A stretch of DNA of 64,000 nt from Pseudoblastomonas marina (GTDB lineage: Bacteria; Pseudomonadota; Alphaproteobacteria; Sphingomonadales; Sphingomonadaceae): assembly GCF_014641655.1 (NCBI RefSeq), contig NZ_BMID01000001.1, positions 2,198,427 to 2,262,426 of the forward strand. The letters are read 5' to 3'. The translations under genes and the position numbers were made by a program. Shown in pieces: positions 8,738 to 15,810 of the stretch. Position 1 is the stretch's first letter. Each line of letters opens with the position of its first letter. The notes under the pieces are model-generated. The model ran no database searches and was not told where the DNA came from. It saw only the letters and a program-made list of their open reading frames with translations.

Positions 8738-9114
8738 TTCGGTTCTATCCTCAGGGCAATGAGGGCGCCCGTCTTCTGGACGACCGTCGCCTTGTAGATG
8801 TGTCCGGTGCCAATGCACTGGATGATCTTCAGGTGACCGGGGTGTGTGAGCGAGCCTGCAGCTTGTCCGCCCGCGGTGCTGACCACCAAGCGATTACCGG
8901 AGGGAGTATTCTGAAGATCCACCTCAAGCACATCGCCGACCTTCAAGCCCGAAACGACGGCTGGGACCGGACTGGAGAGAGGCGCGGTCTGGACGAAGAT
9001 GCAGTCGTCAGCATCGGAGCCCCCACCCGCTCCGGATCCGCTACCAGGTGAGCCACCGCTGCCGATCGAATTGCGATTGTGATCCGTTCCCGAATCCGGC
9101 CCTCTTCCAGACAT
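8734..9114 (-). CDS. Small Gly/Ser-rich protein with C-terminal beta domain, conserved hypothetical
   Basis: This 126-residue protein has a flexible N-terminal ~45 residues rich in Gly, Ser and Asp (starting MSGRGPDSGTDHN). A compact domain follows: a DDC-x-F segment, SSPVPAVVSGLKVGDVLEV, then alternating strands ending YKATVVQKTGALIALRI. The pattern (VGD-x-L-x-V, a mid-domain glycine turn, a lone Cys in LKIIQCIGTG) looks like a small beta-barrel; a remote HIRAN-like fold is possible but unproven. The start at 9114 is chosen because AGGGAGA sits about eight bases upstream, while the longer frame to 9165 has no ribosome site. It is translationally coupled (ATGA) to the kinase/deoxyribosyltransferase gene. 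Its Gly-rich N-terminus makes it a candidate carrier or substrate for the operon's enzymes. Confidence 0.65.
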   Translation of the reverse strand: MSGRGPDSGTDHNRNSIGSGGSPGSGSGAGGGSDADDCIFVQTAPLSSPVPAVVSGLKVGDVLEVDLQNTPSGNRLVVSTAGGQAAGSLTHPGHLKIIQCIGTGHIYKATVVQKTGALIALRIEPK

Positions 9115-9194
9115 TATACTTCTCCCTTGAAAGGAAGAATGATGTCCGGTGTGCACGCGCGTCAACCGCGAACATGTTCATTTCAGCGGAATAC

Positions 9195-10010
9195 TCAGTT
9201 GACCGAAGCAAAGAGAGGAAGATCGGCTGTCGGTTCCAGCCTGCGATCGATGACTGGCTGCCTGGCCAGTTCACGCATGACGTTCCACATGACCGAATCG
9301 AGCAGCGAGGGGCGCGCTCCGATCACCTCTGCAAAGGCGAGGAATGCTTCCTCCATGGCTAGATAGTGGCGCTCCACCCTCCAGCCGGGCTCGAAGAGGC
9401 CCATATGTTCGCAGGCGCGAACGATATGGATATCGAGGATGGCGACCAGGTCGCTGTCCCGCCAGTTGCGCACGACCCACGACGCCGTCTTAGGGCCAAT
9501 TCCCTTGAGGGTCATGATCCCGTCGCGCAGAGCACGATCGGGAAGACCCTGGTCGATCTCCGGCAGAGCCTGAAACGAAGATGCCAGGAAGTGCGCCTTC
9601 TGCCGCGCGAACCTGTAACGCACCTTCCGCCCCCTGACCTCGAGCGGCCTGCTCAGCAGATCCAGCACAAAGCCCTCATCCGCCAGGGCCTCGTAACGTC
9701 CATCGCATTCGGATCTAATGCGCTCGTAAGCGGCGATACCGACTTCGGCGGGGATGCCGTAGCCCCCCAGAAGGCAAGCGACCAATTCGTCCTCCAAGGA
9801 CTTACCGAGCTTGTAATGCCTTGGCGCCTCCAGCCCCCACATCCAGGATTGCGCCGCCCAGTAGGCCGGCGTCTTGGGATGGTCATGCATTCCCCATCGC
9901 AAGTCCGAAATGCCGACCCCGGTGGACGCGGGAGGCAAGCGCAATTCGAGGAATGCCTCTTCTTTCAACGCGTAGACGATCTGGTCGGTTGAGAGGGATA
10001 GAGAATGCAT
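9195..10010 (-). CDS. HhH-GPD DNA glycosylase/AP lyase, OGG-like
   Basis: This 271-residue protein is of the 8-oxoguanine DNA glycosylase class. The helix-hairpin-helix is TLKGIGPKTASWVVRNW, with the Lys at the Schiff-base position. The catalytic Asp follows about 20 residues later in VAILDIHIVRACEHMG, as in OGG/AGOG enzymes. The N-terminal half (RWGMHDHPKTPAYWAAQSW and following) does not match housekeeping Fpg, MutY or Nth, so it is a specialised cargo copy. It is the first gene of the operon. Its ATG at 10010 lies inside an ATGCAT palindrome shared with the divergent regulator, leaving no room for a normal ribosome site; a leaderless transcript or a downstream start is possible. Confidence 0.78.
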   Translation of the reverse strand: MHSLSLSTDQIVYALKEEAFLELRLPPASTGVGISDLRWGMHDHPKTPAYWAAQSWMWGLEAPRHYKLGKSLEDELVACLLGGYGIPAEVGIAAYERIRSECDGRYEALADEGFVLDLLSRPLEVRGRKVRYRFARQKAHFLASSFQALPEIDQGLPDRALRDGIMTLKGIGPKTASWVVRNWRDSDLVAILDIHIVRACEHMGLFEPGWRVERHYLAMEEAFLAFAEVIGARPSLLDSVMWNVMRELARQPVIDRRLEPTADLPLFASVN

Positions 10011-10031
10011 ATATGCATATTATATGCATTC
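10003..10031. promoter_or_regulatory. Palindromic operator containing both divergent start codons
   Basis: The arms GAATGCATAT (10003-10012) and ATATGCATTC (10022-10031) form a perfect 10-base inverted repeat. A third ATGCAT lies at 10013-10018. The ATG of the glycosylase gene (minus) and the ATG of the XRE gene (plus) are each part of an ATGCAT copy. The natural reading is an autoregulatory site for the XRE protein that shuts off both directions, inferred from position and symmetry. Confidence 0.6.
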
Positions 10032-10359
10032 CGATTCGGCAGCAAGAAGTCTTCTGGAAAAGATGGAGCGCGCGCGCCTGGCACGTCGATTCACCCAGCA
10101 TGCGGTCGCGAAGCAGCTCGGGATAACGCAGCCGCATTACAGCAAGGTCGTGCGAGGAACCGCAGCCCTCACGAATGGCATGCATGACGCTATGGATGCA
10201 TGGCTGAACCAGAATCCACCGCCTTCGGTGCAGCGCACCGATGAACTCATGCGTCTCACGCGTCGGATCGAGCGCGACGTAGCCAAACTTAATCGATTAT
10301 TGGCGCAGGAGGGGCGTCGCCCGCAACGCCGCGCGCTGGCGTCGGAAGAACGACCCTAA
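10024..10359 (+). CDS. XRE-family HTH transcriptional regulator
   Basis: This 111-residue protein has a Cro/C1-type helix-turn-helix at about residues 15-55: FTQHAVAKQLGITQPHYSKVVRGTAAL, with the usual Gln-Pro-x-Tyr/Ser-Lys recognition helix. A basic C-terminal tail (RLTRRIERDVAKLNRLLAQ) may be a short dimerising helix. It is transcribed away from the five-gene operon, and only 13 bases separate the two ATGs, which sit in a palindrome. It is most likely the operon's repressor and its own. An internal ATG near 10063 (MERARLARRF) would give a shorter protein that still contains the whole HTH; the true start is uncertain because nothing like a ribosome site precedes 10024. Confidence 0.75.
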   Translation: MHSDSAARSLLEKMERARLARRFTQHAVAKQLGITQPHYSKVVRGTAALTNGMHDAMDAWLNQNPPPSVQRTDELMRLTRRIERDVAKLNRLLAQEGRRPQRRALASEERP

Positions 10360-10465
10360 TCGGCATGTGACGGCCAAACGCCTAGAACAGATGAGAAGTT
10401 CGCAGGGCCGCCGAACTCAGTCAACTGCTCACGTCGCCGATGTCCCGCCTTCGGCGTTTCACACA

Positions 10466-10984
10466 TCAGGGAAGGTTTCCGCCTCCCTCGAAATCGGTCA
10501 ATGCGTCACAATTCACGCAGTGATACATCCAGGATGCGTCCTGGAAATGCATCCCGCAAAAGCAACCGCAGAACGGGCAGCATTCGTCGATCTCCAAGTC
10601 TGCCCAGTCCCAGACACCGACATACTCCGGAACCGCATCGCGGTCGTAGCCCACAATCTCGAACGCGTCCGCGTTCTTGGCAACGAAACCGAAACGACCC
10701 GCGTGTGCGAGATCGGCAAGAATATCGGCCGGTTGCAGGTAGAACCATTCCCGCGCCGCGACCTCGCTACCTCTATTCACATTGGCCCAAGCATACTTGG
10801 CATGCAGACGAGCCTCCGTCACAGCGTCGGATCCGTCGTCAATCCAACCGACCAATTTGAGCGGCCGCGAGTTTCCGGTCTGCAAGGCGCGACCGCGACC
10901 CTGCGGGTTGCGTGATCGCCCGATCTTCATTCGCCAATCAGCGTCGTTCTCTTCCAGAATGAAATAAACCGCCATTCGCGCCAT
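10466..10984 (-). CDS. GIY-YIG-like (MUG113/T5orf172-type) protein with C-terminal zinc ribbon
   Basis: Residues ~4-100 of this 172-residue protein resemble the GIY-YIG-derived MUG113/T5orf172 family: MAVYFILEEN as the first strand, KIGRSRNPQGRGRALQTGN as the Lys-Ile-Gly and Arg helix region, a Glu-Ala-Arg-Leu-His helix (TEARLHAKYAWA), and REWFYLQPADI as the Glu-Trp-Phe segment. The C-terminal part has paired cysteines (ECCPFCGCFCG and YHCVNCDAL) that look like a zinc ribbon. Such proteins occur in phages and mobile islands, and nuclease activity is plausible but unproven. The gene stands alone between the XRE gene and the toxin-antitoxin pair. MARMAVYF could start at either Met. Confidence 0.65.
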   Translation of the reverse strand: MARMAVYFILEENDADWRMKIGRSRNPQGRGRALQTGNSRPLKLVGWIDDGSDAVTEARLHAKYAWANVNRGSEVAAREWFYLQPADILADLAHAGRFGFVAKNADAFEIVGYDRDAVPEYVGVWDWADLEIDECCPFCGCFCGMHFQDASWMYHCVNCDALTDFEGGGNLP

Positions 10985-11238
10985 CTAGCACACAGCCAGG
11001 CGTCTGCGAGCCGTGACCGCAAGACGCGGCTAGCAGTTCGCTTCCCTCGAAGGCGACACCGGGCTCGCCTTGGGAAATCGTAGCGCCTTCTACGCGCTCG
11101 GCGTGCTGGGCGGTCAGCCTTCAGGCGCTTTCGTCATCTTTCGATTGGGCGACGCCTGGATCTAGCCATCGATAAACCGAGGACCGTTTTTACGGAAATT
11201 TCGGGATTGAAGTTCATCTTGGAAAGGAAAACAAAGAG
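10985..11238. other. Intergenic stretch with possible decayed coding remnant
   Basis: There is no intact gene. On the plus strand a short frame ending at a TAG near 11166 reads ALGVLGGQPSGAFVIFRLG, which faintly resembles the Leu-Gly-Gly-x-Pro-Gly tail of small DUF1294 membrane proteins. With no start or upstream portion it may be a relic or chance. The last 60 bases are AT-richer and carry the promoter and leader of the Panacea gene (AAAGGAAAACAAAGAG before the ATG). Confidence 0.25.
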
Positions 11239-11718
11239 ATGGAAGATATGGCCCGTAAGATCGATGCCCACGATGTCGCAGACTGGTTTATCAATCGAAT
11301 CGACCGAAGGATGGGTGAAGTCATCACCACCGACGTTGTCCACCGGCTCCTTTACTTCGCGCAGGCGTGGTATCTGGCGAACACCGGACACGAAATGTTC
11401 GAAGAGGAATTCGAAGCCTGGGGCACAGGTCCCATAATTCCCGCGATCTACGAGCGCTTCGAGCACATGGATGTCGCGAGCCTACCGGACATCGAGAACA
11501 GCCGCACGATCAAGGGTAGCAAACTCGAGATGCTCGAATGCATCCAGAGGGATTATGGCTGCTACATGCCGTTCAAGCTGGACGAACTCGCCAAGGAGCC
11601 CGGCGGCCCCTGGCACACCGCTCGAAAGGGCCTCGCACCTCTGGCACCCAGCGACAGGGTCATCCCCAAGACCGCCATGAAGAGCTTCTACAGGGAGAAG
11701 ATCAAGGATGCCGCATAA
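11239..11718 (+). CDS. Panacea-domain (DUF4065, SocA-like) antitoxin
   Basis: This 159-residue protein matches the Panacea/GepA/SocA family. It has an N-terminal helix (DVADWFINRI), the hallmark LLYFAQAWYLANTGHEMF segment, then EAWGTGPIIPAIYERFEHM (family pattern Glu-Ala-Trp-x-x-Gly-Pro-Val-Ile-Pro), and a closing helix. Panacea proteins neutralise diverse toxins; SocA of Caulobacter is a proteolytic adaptor for the toxin SocB. The downstream gene starts inside this one (11-base overlap), the expected antitoxin-first arrangement. MEDMARK could also start at the second Met (MARKID). The call as antitoxin rests on family and context. Confidence 0.8.
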   Translation: MEDMARKIDAHDVADWFINRIDRRMGEVITTDVVHRLLYFAQAWYLANTGHEMFEEEFEAWGTGPIIPAIYERFEHMDVASLPDIENSRTIKGSKLEMLECIQRDYGCYMPFKLDELAKEPGGPWHTARKGLAPLAPSDRVIPKTAMKSFYREKIKDAA

Positions 11719-12136
11719 CTCCGAGAAGGGCCGTATGCGCACCGACCGGCAAGATCCCCGCCCGTCCTTGGGGTCATTAGAAGATCATGAAGGGGTAACG
11801 GTGAGTTTCGCCCATTACAGGGCAGAGACGGAATGCCTTTCGAGCTGGAACAAGGCTGATCTCAAGAGCTTCGTCGGTGTCGTCGAGAAACTGCGAACGA
11901 TGGATGTCACGACACTTCGAAATTCCAGCCTTTGCTCTCCGCATCGAGGCGAAGTGCGACCGGCGAAGCGTTTTACGAGACCCGACACGATCGGGAAGGA
12001 CTACCGAATGCATGAGATCCGAGTAGATCGAAGCAACGCAGCGCGAATGCATGGCGTGATCGAGGAATCGGTATTCTACCTTGTCTGGCTCGACCGTAAA
12101 CATGAGGTGTTTCCCTGGAGGAAGAACAAGAAGTGA
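11708..12136 (+). CDS. Putative toxin paired with the Panacea antitoxin
   Basis: The first ~35 residues of this 142-residue protein look unstructured and may be an over-extended start; MRTDRQ is an internal option. The body has a helix with a conserved-looking tail: YRMHEIRVDRSNAARMHG followed by VFYLVWLDRKHEVFP, a beta-rich segment with the His and Asp-x-x-His pattern seen in several small toxins encoded next to antitoxins. I cannot assign an enzymatic class. Translational overlap with the Panacea gene and the basic, compact shape support a toxin role. It is possible that the true partner is different and this is a third-type accessory protein. Confidence 0.55.
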   Translation: MPHNSEKGRMRTDRQDPRPSLGSLEDHEGVTVSFAHYRAETECLSSWNKADLKSFVGVVEKLRTMDVTTLRNSSLCSPHRGEVRPAKRFTRPDTIGKDYRMHEIRVDRSNAARMHGVIEESVFYLVWLDRKHEVFPWRKNKK

Positions 12137-12171
12137 GTGTTTATTTCTCTCACGTTCACGCATCTCCAAGG

Positions 12172-13863
12172 TCATGTGGCCTGTATGATTTCTGCTAGCG
12201 TCACGTGATGCGCCAACGGATTGAGCAAATCGCGGACTAGTCGCGCCTGGCTTGCGTGTATGGAGTCAGAGGGGCCTTTGACCTCGACGAACCGAACCTC
12301 GTCGCCGCGCCAGAGCGTGAGATCCGGCCAGCCCGCCCTCAGGTCGTAGGGCGCAGAAGAAAAACGATCCGCAATGGCGGCGAGGCGTTCGTTGCCGAGC
12401 GCCTTGAAGAGGCCTTCCACGCCATCCCACCAGACGCCTGGATAGAATGCAGGGGTTTCCCCTGAACTCTTGGATATCAGAGCCCAGTTCCTTCGCAGCT
12501 GCCCGATGTCCGCTCGCCTGACGTTCGCCAGCAGATCGCCGATGGCATATCGATCCTCATCGAACGCGACGTTCTGCGCATACAGCGCCTCGATGTAGGT
12601 ATCGGCGTTACGCTCCGCCAGCTTAGCGAAGGACGCGGCCTTGATAACCGTGAGGATCAAGCCTCCTTCGGTTGCGGCCCCACTCCACCCTCCATCGAGG
12701 TAGTGCTCTAGCGCGGCATTCTCGATCGACGTCCATTCGCGGAAGGCGGCACTCCTCCATAGCTTGTTTTCGCCCTTTTCAAGTTCGATGACCTCATACT
12801 TCATGCCGAACCGGTCAGCCTGCTTCTCCAGACGTCCCTTGCGCGGTGCCTTCGTCTTCGACGCCCCCCCAACTGCGCGCCGCAACTTTTCCGCACGCCT
12901 GAAAACGCCGACCTGAGGGTCAAGCAACAGCGCGCTGTCATACGCTTCCAACGCTTCGGCATCGCGACCCAGTTTCTCGAGTAGTTCGCCCTTTGCTCTA
13001 AAGGCTCTTGCACGAAGCCAATCAGCGTCGGTGCTGCATGCTACGGCGAGACCCTGCAGAAACGCCGCGATGTCTTCGGACGCAGCATCTGACCCGGCCT
13101 GCTCGATGGCGGACTTGATCACGTTGAGGTCACCGCGTCCAATCCGAGCGCGCTGCCACTCAGTGGCATTCACCAATCGACCGGTGAAGTCATAACCCGC
13201 GCGATCTCCGTCCTCCGTGACGACGTGAACCAGGTCAGCATCGGTATCGAATTCATAGCCGGCTATGGATACGGATTCCGGATCCCATCGGGCGAGTTCC
13301 CGTCCCGCATGCACATCAAACAGGATCAGCTTGCAGCTATCACTGCTCCCCGGAGAATTGAGCGTCCGGCAGATCGCGATCCTTCCGTTAGGAGAGAGTG
13401 CGTGATTGTCGATGTTGGCCGTTAGGGCGTGGTGTAGAAGCTGCCGTCCCTCGCTGGAGAAGCCAGCGAGCACTCCGTCGAGCCCATCCCCGAACAACCA
13501 GTCGCTTATCAATACCGTGCCGTCGTCGGCGACCTTCCCGTCCTGGGGACGCTGAAGGTTGCCTTGTGCAATCAGGCGATCGCCCTCGAGCAGGATCCAT
13601 CGCCCCTCTCCGTCATACCGGTGGCCGCCTCTACTGCCATCCGGACTGCGATCCGACCAGCCAACGACATAGCGGCCATTCGGCGAGCGGGAAAACTGCC
13701 CGAAAAAGCCAAGATCTCGTATGGTGAGAAACCGATCGGAGAAGAAGTCGAGTGCGCAACGCGTAGGGTTCTTGGGTTGCGAGGGAGGGTGCCGCGGGGT
13801 TGCCGCTGTCGGAGTAGATGCGAGTTCGGCGAGCCTGCGCCAAAGTCCTTTCACGTCGACCAT
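12172..13863 (-). CDS. Beta-propeller-like/TPR protein with C-terminal VRR-NUC nuclease domain
   Basis: The N-terminal ~230 residues of this 563-residue protein contain short repeats typical of beta-propellers (FSRSPNGRYVVGWSDRSPDG, LSPNGRIAICRTL, FDVHAGRELARWDPESVSI). A TPR-like pair of helices follows (RAFRAKGELLEKLGRDAEAL and AYDSALLLDP). The C-terminal ~120 residues are a VRR-NUC PD-(D/E)xK domain: DLRAGWPDLTLWR, then EVRFVEVKGPSDS and a helix (ASQARLVRDLL), holding the Asp, Glu-x-Lys and Gln of the active site. VRR-NUC domains occur in FAN1 and phage/restriction proteins. The propeller plus TPR fusion suggests a sensor or docking arm, which is inference. It is convergent with the toxin gene. 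Confidence 0.68.
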   Translation of the reverse strand: MVDVKGLWRRLAELASTPTAATPRHPPSQPKNPTRCALDFFSDRFLTIRDLGFFGQFSRSPNGRYVVGWSDRSPDGSRGGHRYDGEGRWILLEGDRLIAQGNLQRPQDGKVADDGTVLISDWLFGDGLDGVLAGFSSEGRQLLHHALTANIDNHALSPNGRIAICRTLNSPGSSDSCKLILFDVHAGRELARWDPESVSIAGYEFDTDADLVHVVTEDGDRAGYDFTGRLVNATEWQRARIGRGDLNVIKSAIEQAGSDAASEDIAAFLQGLAVACSTDADWLRARAFRAKGELLEKLGRDAEALEAYDSALLLDPQVGVFRRAEKLRRAVGGASKTKAPRKGRLEKQADRFGMKYEVIELEKGENKLWRSAAFREWTSIENAALEHYLDGGWSGAATEGGLILTVIKAASFAKLAERNADTYIEALYAQNVAFDEDRYAIGDLLANVRRADIGQLRRNWALISKSSGETPAFYPGVWWDGVEGLFKALGNERLAAIADRFSSAPYDLRAGWPDLTLWRGDEVRFVEVKGPSDSIHASQARLVRDLLNPLAHHVTLAEIIQAT

Positions 13864-13881
13864 CCCGCTCGCGGGCGAAAA

Positions 13882-14256
13882 CTACTCACAGCCGACACCA
13901 TCGCCATCGCGATCGAGGTGCCTCGCATATCCCGGGTCGCCTCTCCTGACCGGTGCTGCCCCCGCAGCACGCGCCGCGGCGCAATTCGCATAGTTTACAG
14001 CCCCGCTTGCTGGCGGACGCTCCCGTGCTTGTGGGGCCTGAGCGCGGTGGCAATGTCGACCACCGTTCTTGCGATCATTGTGACATCCGTCGTCCGCGAG
14101 ACCTCCGGGATGGGCCGAAGCGGCGGCCGCCCACGCAAGCGAAGCAACTGCGATCACCAGCGATCCGAACATAAGCGTTGCGACCAGCCCAAACTCCAGC
14201 CGGATCAACCAACCGCGCTTTTCGCTCTTCCGATCGCTCCATTCCCTTAGCGACAT
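13882..14256 (-). CDS. Secreted or membrane-anchored Excalibur calcium-binding protein
   Basis: This 124-residue protein has a cytosolic basic start, one hydrophobic helix (FGLVATLMFGSLVIAVASLA), a short His/Cys region (HPGGLADDGCHNDRKNGGRH) and a C-terminal Excalibur domain (VNYANCAAARAAGAAPVRRG through DRDGDGVGCE, the Asp-x-Asp-x-Asp-Gly calcium loop flanked by Cys). Excalibur domains often accompany SNase-like secreted nucleases, as here. The start ATG at 14256 lies inside the end of the SNase-like gene (10-base overlap ATGTCGCTAA), so I prefer it to a longer frame beginning at 14316. Confidence 0.7.
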   Translation of the reverse strand: MSLREWSDRKSEKRGWLIRLEFGLVATLMFGSLVIAVASLAWAAAASAHPGGLADDGCHNDRKNGGRHCHRAQAPQARERPPASGAVNYANCAAARAAGAAPVRRGDPGYARHLDRDGDGVGCE

Positions 14257-14678
14257 TCGTGCCTCCCCCAATACCGGTCCCACCGAGCGGCCCAAGCTCC
14301 GCGAACCATAGCGCAAGATAAATCACCGGACTTCGGCGAGGTGCACCACGCCCCTGTCCGGTTACCTCCTGCAGAACCGGTCGAAACACATCGCATCGCA
14401 GGACCCGCTACGAGGACATGACCGTGGCGCCCGGTGCCGGTGGGGCGGCCGATCAAGTCGACCAATGCGTCGCGCGCCACCATCGCGTCGGCTGCGGGGC
14501 AGGGGTGACCATCGGAACAGGAGCCGTCGAGCTCGCGCGCTGCAATGCCGGCGAGCCGGATACGAGGACCTTCCTCGCACCATACAGGCCCATCGCCGTC
14601 CCACACGGCTTCGGGGGTGCAGGTGAAAGCCTCGCCGGCCGGCACGACTGCGGCTGCGAGAAGAAGAAGTGCCGACAT
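14247..14678 (-). CDS. Secreted SNase-like (thermonuclease family) protein
   Basis: This 143-residue protein has a cleavable signal (MSALLLLAAAVVPAGEA) and then an SNase-like core: AVWDGDGPVWCEEGPRIRLA (the Asp-Gly-Asp start and Ile-Arg-Leu-x-Gly-Ile strand), AARELDGSC, and a C-terminal RYWGRHECR segment. The usual Arg and Glu catalytic residues are partly recognisable (IRLAGIAARELD), but the protein is shorter and more Cys-rich than staphylococcal nuclease, so activity is uncertain. It is coupled to the Excalibur gene. A role in extracellular or periplasmic DNA degradation is plausible. Confidence 0.65.
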   Translation of the reverse strand: MSALLLLAAAVVPAGEAFTCTPEAVWDGDGPVWCEEGPRIRLAGIAARELDGSCSDGHPCPAADAMVARDALVDLIGRPTGTGRHGHVLVAGPAMRCVSTGSAGGNRTGAWCTSPKSGDLSCAMVRGAWAARWDRYWGRHECR

Positions 14679-14830
14679 TCGAACTTCTTACCGGACCTTC
14701 CGATCCATTCAATGGCCGTCGCACCGAGGTGCGGTGAACGCGCGCGGTCGCAGACGCCCGACAACCCTCTTGGGGTGGAGGGGAGTGGAATGAGCCAAAG
14801 TTTGCAGTTGTAATAGTTAGGAGTGGAAAA

Positions 14831-15775
14831 ATGCCTGAACCGGATTTTGCCGGTATCGAGCCGACGCGCGTGCCCGAGGCCAAGCGCAGGTTAGCCGCCA
14901 TAGACAAGTATCTGAGCTTGCCGTCTCCGACCGGCGAGGATGCCATTCGCCTCGCTCGCTCGATCGGGATAACGCGTTACCAGTTTCAGCGGCTGGTCAA
15001 GGCATGGTGCGAACACCGGAATGCAAAGATGCTCGTAGTGACCAAGCGGGGAAGAGCGACGCGCAACTACGGCATCGACCCACGTGCCAAGGCGATTGCG
15101 ACCGAAGTCATCGAGGCAAGCGGCGCTGATGCGCAACTGACGAAAGTGGCGCCGATCGTCGAACAGCGCTGCGTCGAAGTCGGAGCCAAGCCACCGTCCC
15201 GCCCAACGATCTACAACTGGATACGCCAGCGCCAAGCCCAGGCTGCGAATGCGGAGGGCGCTCCCCGCATCGTGGTTGGCCGAATGTGGCCGCGGTTGGT
15301 GGTGAAGGCGAAACCCGATACCTTTCCACTCGTCCTTGTGGCTGTAGCGTTGCCGGAAAAGTGCATCCTCGCCCATCGTGTGTCCTTCGACCCGGCAGGG
15401 CCAGCCTCTGTCAGGGCCCTGGTCGATGATCTGCTTCGTAAGCGTTCGACGAAGGCGATGGCCCGGCCACTGCTTTTAAGTCCGCATGACCTAAACGAGG
15501 CACGCCCATCACTGGGCGTATATGGCCTCGATGACTTGAAGAGCCACCCGCGGTCGCTCCAGCGGATCATGTCGCAGACCTTCGGAGGCGCGCTGTCGGA
15601 TATTCGCGTCGTGTTTCAGATCCAGAAGGCGTTGAAGACCTCCGCGGCCAACCTCTCCCGGCAGGACGAGGCGATCAGTGAAGATTTCGCAATGGCGACA
15701 ATCGACCAGGCCGTCAGCGATCACAACCGTCGTTGTGGATACAACCAGGTTTCCTTCGACATTGCCGTAGGCTGA
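14831..15775 (+). CDS. Transposase-like protein, catalytically degenerate (TniA/TnsB relative)
   Basis: The N-terminal ~150 residues of this 314-residue protein follow the DNA-binding layout of Mu/Tn5053-type transposases: a helix-turn-helix (AIRLARSIGITRYQFQRLVKAW), a basic linker, then a second helical unit (APIVEQRCVEVGAKPPSRPTIYNWI). The middle part forms the strand pattern of an RNase H fold (RLVVKAKPDTFPLVLVAVAL), but no Asp-Asp-Glu triad is apparent: the first Asp position is replaced. A good ribosome site (GGAGTGG) precedes the ATG. The gene is convergent with a paralogue on the other strand and outside the tnsABC-tniQ operon. It may be a DNA-binding regulator or a domesticated relic. 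Confidence 0.5.
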   Translation: MPEPDFAGIEPTRVPEAKRRLAAIDKYLSLPSPTGEDAIRLARSIGITRYQFQRLVKAWCEHRNAKMLVVTKRGRATRNYGIDPRAKAIATEVIEASGADAQLTKVAPIVEQRCVEVGAKPPSRPTIYNWIRQRQAQAANAEGAPRIVVGRMWPRLVVKAKPDTFPLVLVAVALPEKCILAHRVSFDPAGPASVRALVDDLLRKRSTKAMARPLLLSPHDLNEARPSLGVYGLDDLKSHPRSLQRIMSQTFGGALSDIRVVFQIQKALKTSAANLSRQDEAISEDFAMATIDQAVSDHNRRCGYNQVSFDIAVG

Positions 15776-15810
15776 GTCCGAAGCCAAGGTCGCCCGATGT
15801 CAGAGGCGAT

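Noticed and set aside
6278-10010. A complete type IV CBASS operon
   Set aside because: No CD-NTase, no cyclic-nucleotide effector and no TGT-like gene are present; only the QueC-like and OGG-like parts are shared.
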